Below are positions 18,421 to 24,108 of a stretch of 24,108 nucleotides of DNA, piece by piece (positions within the stretch are counted from its first letter, which is position 1; the number at the start of each line of letters is the position of its first letter). The notes beneath the pieces were generated by a model that saw nothing but the letters and a program-made list of their open reading frames with translations, did not search any database and was not told the origin of the DNA. The DNA lies in NCBI GenBank assembly GCA_022592445.1, contig JABYQR010000518.1, positions 1-24,108 on the forward strand, written 5' to 3'. The position numbers and the translations under genes were made by a program. The stretch comes from Cytidiella melzeri. Taxonomy: Eukaryota > Basidiomycota > Agaricomycetes > Polyporales > Irpicaceae.

Positions 18421-18664
18421 GTTTGTTTCTTCTGTTCGCCGCCCTTGTTTTTCACATCCAAGTGGCTACATATGTTTTTTGCTCCGGGTCTTGACAACGC
18501 TTATCAGCTGGGAAGGGCTTATGCATGTACTGGTGACTTGGTTGCAATATCTATCATTGGTCCGTCAGTTGGTTAGTTGTACATTTTTTTATTCTGATTG
18601 TTGTTGCGTACCATATTTCTGTAGATCTATGTGCTCAGGAGTGGGTGTAGATGGCAGCTCAGTA

Positions 18665-18763
18665 ATGGTGATAAAGGAGGTGGGTGTGGATCAGGGGATG
18701 GTGATAAAGGAAGTGGGTGTGGCTCAGGGGATGGTGATAAAGGAGGTGGGTGTGTTGTTGAGG
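18665..18763. repeat. 33-bp tandem repeat, three copies
   Basis: The unit ATGGTGATAAAGGAGGTGGG plus 13 further bases repeats at 18665-18697, 18698-18730 and, with a diverged end, 18731-18763. The unit is a multiple of three, so every frame stays open on both strands (Gly/Asp/Lys/Cys-rich one way, Pro/Ser/His-rich the other). It is probably a minisatellite rather than coding sequence. Confidence 0.8.
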
Positions 18764-18885
18764 GATCAGGTAAGAGCGAGGTAGGGAATGAGTTGGAAAG
18801 TAATGTGCCAGATGTCAACGATAAGGAAGCTAGCAAGTAAGAAAGGAAGTGGTAAGTGAGTAGCCAACACATTATGATGTGATGT

Positions 18886-19010
18886 GACTTACCATTCAAG
18901 GACTCAAGTTCAATTGGAGAAAATAACGCTTCTCCCAGTCGCTCATATACTAAGCGGACACTCAGAAGCAGTATGATATCTTCATCCACCAATGACTGAT
19001 ACTTCTTGCA
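18886..19010 (-). pseudogene. Short coding-like exon, unidentified
   Basis: The minus strand reads SLVDEDIILLLSVRLVYERL, then GEALFSPIELESLN, followed by a GTAAGT donor near 18891. The amphipathic, well-composed sequence looks like a real exon. It may be a downstream part of the gene seen at 19524-19190. No known family is recognised. Confidence 0.35.
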
Positions 19011-19189
19011 TAAGCTTGCGTTTACGGCAGTTGAGTATGATCACAATGATGGAGGAATGCAGGTCTGGGAGACTCTGTTTTCTGCCACATACCACATAGT
19101 AGCATCAGTAGGTTGAACCGTATCTGAATGCAACAATCTACCCACAATTCCATCTGGTACTCTCTAATCTACGGGTAGAAAGCGTAACG

Positions 19190-19524
19190 TACTTGAAACA
19201 CGCATGGGTAGACCACACGAGCACCAGATTGCTATCATATGGGCACTTTACTTCCATAGAAGTATGCCACCTTGTCCAGCTGGTCCCATTCTTGAAGAAA
19301 ATCACTGCTGGCATAACCCAAACATCATCTGGGTAGCCTCACATAGGAAGAGGGTGTGTAGCAGAAGCATAGGTCACAAATACTCCAGTAATGGAGCCTC
19401 CCGAGGCTGCTATCCATTTGCGGTTAGCTGGCCATTGATTGGGGTGATGGATGCGCATTTGGTTGTTCCAGAAGATATGAATTGGAGGATGGGAGGCTCG
19501 AATAAACTCAGCCTCTTCAGGATC
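19190..19524 (-). pseudogene. Unidentified coding-like segment with one in-frame stop
   Basis: After a TTTCAG acceptor the minus strand reads DPEEAEFIRASHPPIHIFWN, then ANRKWIAASGGSITGVFVTY, a TGA, and in the same frame GYPDDVWVMPAVIFFKNGTS, MEVKCPYDSNLVLVW, ending at a GTACGT donor near 19190. Continuity of sensible protein on both sides of the TGA suggests a single nonsense change. The family is unknown to me. Confidence 0.4.
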
Positions 19525-19780
19525 TGAAATTGCAACGTGCAAATGGCAGATGTTAGTAAGTGTATGAAGCTTACTGTATTGTCACCGTACCCAAACCAAT
19601 GTTTGACTCTGTATGAGTATTATAAACCAGTAATTGAAAGCTGCGAGTGGTCAACATTACGCAGTGAGTGCAGGTGAGGGACGGTGTAGCACAGCGACTA
19701 CTGGCGACCAACGTGCAACATTGCCATAAGGTTAATATTAGCACTGACGCTCTGACATTCAATATTATTTATTGTTTTAA

Positions 19781-19845
19781 TGTGTTGCAAGAGTGCTGCA
19801 AGGGGTTACAAGGGTGTTGCAAGGGTGTTGCATGGGTGTTGCAAG
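19781..19845. repeat. 11-bp tandem repeat TGTTGCAAGGG
   Basis: About five imperfect units (TGTTGCAAGGG, TGTTGCATGGG and variants) in a row. No open gene is apparent here. Confidence 0.75.
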
Positions 19846-20004
19846 CAATATATTTATTTATATAAATCTTCAGCCACAACATCTGACCCAACTTGCAATG
19901 TCATTGCACAAGTTCTCAACTTTTCATACATGGCTGACCCTGTCATTCATAATCTGAGCGCATTCAATAATATGCATGCTGCATATCACACTTGAATAAG
20001 TAGA

Positions 20005-20441
20005 TAAAAAGAATATTGGAAGGTGAACTTAATGTACATGGATGCTGAAAAACCGATACTGAACACACTCTTTGTATCCGAATGATCAAAACAAGAATTA
20101 AGCAATGCCTTGTCGGAAGTAGTGATGATGAGAGAAACGGAGCTGAACATTGTAGGCTGCGGTTGCGAGACGGGTGGGACGCCAATGTGCACAGGCGCAG
20201 CGATCTTGACATACCAAGACATGTTGGTCTCTGAAGACAGATCAGTAATGTGCGTCTGAGCAAGGGAAGCAAGGACATCAAAGATAGCGGGAGCAGTGTA
20301 GTCAACCCGGGGAGGGGATGGCTGACCGGCAAAGTGTGTGCAAACGGGGTGCTTAGAGTGACACAGAAAGTTTAGATATGCAAGGTGAGGGAGACGCGAT
20401 CTATGAGAAACACCATTTGGGTTAGAACAGACCAAGACCAC
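20005..20441 (-). pseudogene. Unidentified open segment, minus strand
   Basis: The frame reads HSKHPVCTHFAGQPSPPRVD, TAPAIFDVLASLAQTHITDL, SWYVKIAAPVHIGVPPVSQP, SSVSLIITTSDKALLNS and SDTKSVFSIGFSASMY. A GTGTTT..CATAG pair near 20410-20398 could be a very short intron or chance. The composition is protein-like, but no family is recognised. It may be an upstream part of the gene seen at 19524-18886. Confidence 0.35.
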
Positions 20442-20773
20442 GACTCAGCGTTATACTGACAATCAGAACTTCGGCCTAGCCATCGGATTTTCCTCGAACT
20501 CCCGGCCCTTCGAGGAATATGGTAGCGAATCACCTCTCAGACACATTCTTCGTTGTACAACCACCCACGGAGCAGGATTGGGAACTAAATTTGCAACCCG
20601 GTGCCCCTGCTAGTGCGTCGCAAATTGCCCCGACGTGCATGCTATTGAAGCATCAGACAAGCACACGTACCTCGATGTAAGGATGTCTTCTTGGATGCAC
20701 ACAAGGTAAGTATGACCGATATGTATTTGGAACCTACGTGTGTACAAGATAAAAAGATGCCTTCTAAATCTAC

Positions 20774-20802
20774 CAGATCTCAGTCCTAAATACTGAGATC
20801 TG
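20774..20802. repeat. 11-bp stem hairpin
   Basis: CAGATCTCAGT at 20774-20784 pairs perfectly with ACTGAGATCTG at 20792-20802, leaving a 7-base loop. It lies in a gene-free stretch (20450-21010) just beyond the minus-strand Ty3/gypsy fragment. Confidence 0.7.
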
Positions 20803-20883
20803 CTACTGTGTAGTACTACTATATTTGGTATGCTAATTTCTCACGATGGGCGCTGGCCTGCTATCTAATCAGTACAAGTAAAA

Positions 20884-20905
20884 GGCCAGATCTACTGATC
20901 TGGCC
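20884..20905. repeat. 9-bp stem hairpin
   Basis: GGCCAGATC and GATCTGGCC enclose the loop TACT. The stem shares the AGATCT/GATCT theme with the hairpin at 20774-20802, so the two may be parts of one LTR. Confidence 0.7.
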
Positions 20906-21011
20906 ACAGGATGCTTGCGCATCAGGTAGTGCTTGCGCACATGTATCAAGCCCTAACACCCTTCCCCTAGACAAGACATTGGGTATGCGATGGAAGTTGA
21001 AGAACCAGCAG

Positions 21012-22320
21012 TCAATGATGTATGTAGTGTGGCCTTGCGGCCGAGTGTATGCGATGATGGGTCCCTACATGGTAGGGCCCAATGGTTCTGACTTCTCCAA
21101 GCCGTGGTCGGAGGGTGACGGTGACCTCGAAGGTGGCAGGGGGACAAAGGTGAATCCCACGGGAACACCACCAACAGCCACTGGTAGATCTCAGCGACCT
21201 GTGGCAGGTGATGATTTCAATGTCGAGGGACAGTAGTTCACCTGTCACCCCACACAGCCATTGACAGACATTGTCCTCCGTGGGTTCTTCGGTCATGGCA
21301 GTTGTCTCGAAGAACTGCAATGCCGTGGGCTCAATCTCCTCCTTGCCAACCGCGACGAGAGCTCGAATGAACTCGATGGACGTTGTGGTCGACGAGGACG
21401 GTGATCCCAGGCGGGCGAGTCTGATCATCCCCCTGAGACGGTCCAAGTTTCCTACTTGGCGAGTGACTGGGTCCCTTTTGATTCTAGGGATCTCGATGTT
21501 TGGATTTGCGTTGAATAACGGATCCAAGTCTCAATGACCTGGGGTGCTAGACTTGCGCCCGGGTCATTTGTGGGCACCATTGGGGGTGTGGGCCTTGTGT
21601 TCGCCTGTCGGCGAGGGGACGGTTTGCAGGTTGCCCTGCGCAAGTAGTGTGTTGTGCGGGTTGCCCTGCGCGTGGTGGTAGGCGCATCATGTTGGATGGC
21701 CCGGAGGGAGGTGGTCGGCTCTCGATGCTGGCGAGCCATTCTTCTTGGGAAGGCAGAGCATTGGCGCGGCTTGGTGGACGTTTTGGAATGTCCACCATCC
21801 TGCTCGTTTGTATCTTTCGATTTTCTCTAGCAGCTTGGGCTTGAGTGCATCTGGGCACCTCGGGTGGTGGTACCGGTATTTATGACTTTTGTCAATGATG
21901 GGAGTTGTGTTGTTTATTTCACGTATGGGAGGTAATTTCTCCGGTACCCCGGACATGATGTCCGCGTAGTCTGAAGCCCAGTGGGCTCTCAAGTGGGGTA
22001 GGTCCTTTTTGGACAATTCAGGAGGGCCTTTCGGCCTGTGTAGAGTGATATTATGGAAATGTTCACGAGTTGAACTCGCTGCTTGCACCGCTATAGAGTC
22101 CAGCTCTGATGCAGTTGGTGGGGGGCTTGTGCCCTTCGATAGTCAATCCGTTTTGGAAAGGTTGGGTGTGAGCTTTCGCTCCCGCGTGGACTTACGCGTT
22201 ATTGTCTCGTCCGTCCCTTCCCCTTCAAGAGTAGGCACGGGGTCTGTGCCGAATCGTATTGTATTTCGCGTGAAGTCCATCACCACGTTGTGCTCTCGCA
22301 GAGACTTGAGCACTTTCTAG
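21012..22320 (-). pseudogene. Rearranged Ty3/gypsy fragment: protease end and pre-RT, then another segment
   Basis: Reading leftward from 22320, the minus strand gives a protease end (LREHNVVMDFTRNTIRFG), a linker with one in-frame stop, and the region before RT (LPPIREINNTTPIIDKSH, RCPDALKPKLLEKIERYKRA, APMLCLPKKNG). This is typical of a basidiomycete Ty3/gypsy family distinct from elements 1 and 2. RT proper is absent. Near 21740 the similarity ends, and an unrelated open frame follows (MDPLFNANPNIEIPRIKRDP, QVGNLDRLRGMIRLARLG, down to about 21012), which may be a gag-side piece or other sequence joined by deletion. The element cannot be active. Confidence 0.65.
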
Positions 22321-22479
22321 CGGAGCTCAAAGGGTCTGACAACTCCTTAGGCATCGGTAGTATGGAATGGGATGCAGATTGCTCATCCTCATGGGGCCTC
22401 CTTGCTACAGCTTGAGCCTTTACAGCGCCACATCATGATGCTGGAGGAACATTGACTTTTGTTCTCTGCCGTCGTGGTT

Positions 22480-23302
22480 TGAAGGTATGGAGTTTTTTGG
22501 AGCCCAAACACTCTACCCATACAACATCTGATGCCATTTCAATCTACCGGCAACTCATTGACAAAGAAAACACAGATGAGTACTTTGAGACCATCAAGAA
22601 GCTTACCACTCCGGCCAACATCCTTTTACCAGCAAATACCCTGCTGTATGTAGACAATGCAGCGTGTTTCTTTAACATTGGCCTGACTAAACTGTGTATT
22701 TTAGAATCCAGCCTCCGGGATGTGTTCATTAAGTTTATACTCTGGACAATAGCATCTGCACTGGCGGGCACTTTCTCATGTTGGACAGTATGCACTTGAC
22801 AGAAATCACTCGCATTGGAGCCGTTATCACCAAACAGACGGCTACTAATGCTTCACATCCAAGTGTGATTCGGCTGCTATCTAGAATTACTATTGGAATC
22901 TTGTATGAGAACAATTGCAACGGTATGTGGTTTGAAGTTTGAACTTGCATGTACTGGTGACTTGCTTGACAATCAGTTCTCAGAAAGCCTTTGATCTCTC
23001 TGGCCCAAATGATCCTTTGGCCAACAATGTATATTGAAGGAGACCTGGACCCAGATAATCCGAGCTTTGCGTACAGCAAGGAATCCCGCTCAGAGCTCAA
23101 GGCAGCACAATTGATTGCTCGTGACATTCTTCAGCACAACAACATATCTGTGGCCAAGATTGAGCCAACAATGAAGGCATGGGAAGAAGGCCGTTGGCTG
23201 GCAGATGATAGAGATGTTGCATGGAATGCGCCTGGAACAGCAGTTGTAGCAATACCAGATAGGCGTAAACACTTTGTAGCTTTTGACAATGCTGAAGCCT
23301 AG
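22480..23302 (+). CDS. Unidentified two-exon gene, 5' end missing
   Basis: Exons are about 22480-22922 and 22977-23302, separated by a 54-nt GTATGT..CAG intron. The protein reads LKVWSFLEPKHSTHTTSDAI, LIDKENTDEYFETIKKL, LLPANTLLYVDNAACFFNIG, ESSLRDVFIKF, GGHFLMLDSMHLTEITR, ATNASHPSVIRLLSRITIG, then MYIEGDLDPDNPSFAYSKES, AAQLIARDILQHNNISVAKI and KAWEEGRWLADDRDVAWNA, ending at TAG 23300-23302. A one-base frame change is needed near 22743-22748. No in-frame ATG is seen at the start, so upstream exons are lost or lie in the disturbed region to the left. I do not recognise the family; this is conserved-looking but unassigned. Confidence 0.5.
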
Positions 23303-24108
23303 AGCTTCAACTCATATACTTTCTTCTCTACTTGTGTGTCCACACAAGTTGCTCAATTCTCCATCTAGCAATGGTGTGTTTGGCCATGAGCTGCTCAACA
23401 ATTTTTTTTGTGTTGAGCATGCAAAGGCGGGTGTGAAGGAGGGTTACAAGATGCTGGATCTTAACAATTACAGGAAACCAAAAACAAATGCAGGCGGGAT
23501 GGTAAATCATTGAATCCCACTTACCACTTAAACTCACTTATTTGAACGCAAACTCAAGGTCACTGGTAATGGTTTGCTCAACATCAATGCAGGCCAACAT
23601 ACAAAGAAGTTGTGAATACTCCACCACCTCCCATGCTTGCAATGTAGAAGTTCCCAAGATCCACAGCAAAATTGTCACTGGGAGATCATGGACAAGAGAA
23701 TTTATAGCAGGGTAATTGTTCGTGTCCAATGCTATGATCTGCTCACTTTTCCTTTGAATATTTACATCTATTCATAGTCATTTGTCTACCATTCATTCAC
23801 ATCATCATCATAATCCTCTGCGTTAGTCTTCAATCTTGAGTTCTTACCCATATGTTAGCTCTGTTTTAGATTCTTGAATCATGCAATACTACTAATTGTC
23901 TACCTCCAAGCCGGGAATGAGGGTCTGCAGGGTGAGCCACTTACATTAGCATAGTACATGAAGTGGACTAAGCGGTCAAGCAGCCATGCATGAAACCTAG
24001 ACTGCAAAGTAGACTACATCAGGATGTACTAGAAACCATAGGACTTCACAGTTCATATATACATCCATTTGTTGACATTGACTGTATTACTCAATGATCA
24101 ATACATGA
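23303..24108. other. Gene-poor right end
   Basis: Only short open frames occur, for example 23283-23513 plus (HELLNNFFCVEHAKAGVKEG near its end) and 23729-23538 minus. None has a start, splice pattern or domain that I can support. Nothing else was seen. Confidence 0.4.

Noticed and set aside
18627..18992. Pro/Ser/His-rich minus-strand protein over the 33-bp repeat
   Set aside because: The proline-rich part comes from a tandem repeat that stays open in every frame. Only the 18886-19010 part looks like coding sequence.
1..24108. CRISPR arrays, tRNA or rRNA genes
   Set aside because: No regularly spaced repeats, cloverleaf-like A/B box pattern or rRNA signature was noticed on either strand by eye.

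Overview
This looks like a repeat-rich, accessory stretch of a filamentous basidiomycete (Agaricomycetes) genome. The evidence is short introns of about 49-70 nt with GT..AG ends, chromodomain-type Ty3/gypsy retrotransposons, a RecQ-like helicase of the kind amplified in mushrooms, a fungal DUF6589 protein, and relics of two host genes (an Msg5-like dual-specificity phosphatase and the N-terminal part of HMG-CoA reductase). No prokaryotic features are present.

Left third (1-6600): the integrase region of one Ty3/gypsy element is cut in two by a complete-looking 5,879-bp DNA transposon (126-6004). The transposon has terminal inverted repeats of about 220 bp, each containing an internal inverted pair, and the target is duplicated as a perfect 9-bp CATACCAGT. 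Removing it rejoins the integrase reading frame exactly. Inside are two convergent multi-exon genes whose stop codons are one nucleotide apart: a RecQ-family helicase (453-2957, plus strand, six exons, two 1-nt frame lesions) and an intact 864-codon DUF6589 protein (5662-2959, minus strand, three exons). I propose DUF6589 as the candidate transposase and the helicase as its accessory protein. This RecQ + DUF6589 transposon is the most interesting object in the window.

Middle (6600-13424): a non-coding stretch with small repeats, then a second, different Ty3/gypsy element with gag, aspartic protease, RT, RNase H, integrase and a broken chromodomain. The 943-codon pol block is open. Gag and the junctions carry several stops and frameshifts. 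No 3' LTR is visible after 13424.

Right (13425-24108): about 1.5 kb without a clear gene, then a block of decayed host genes: the phosphatase on the minus strand (16694-14916), an HMG-CoA reductase N-terminal fragment on the plus strand (17160-17797), and an unidentified spliced fragment (17806-18420). After that come a 33-bp tandem repeat, fragments of an unidentified minus-strand gene, hairpins, a rearranged Ty3/gypsy fragment on the minus strand (about 22320-21012), and an unidentified plus-strand coding region (22480-23302). Many frameshifts across the window are one base too few in, or next to, a mononucleotide run. Some lesions may therefore be sequence errors rather than decay.
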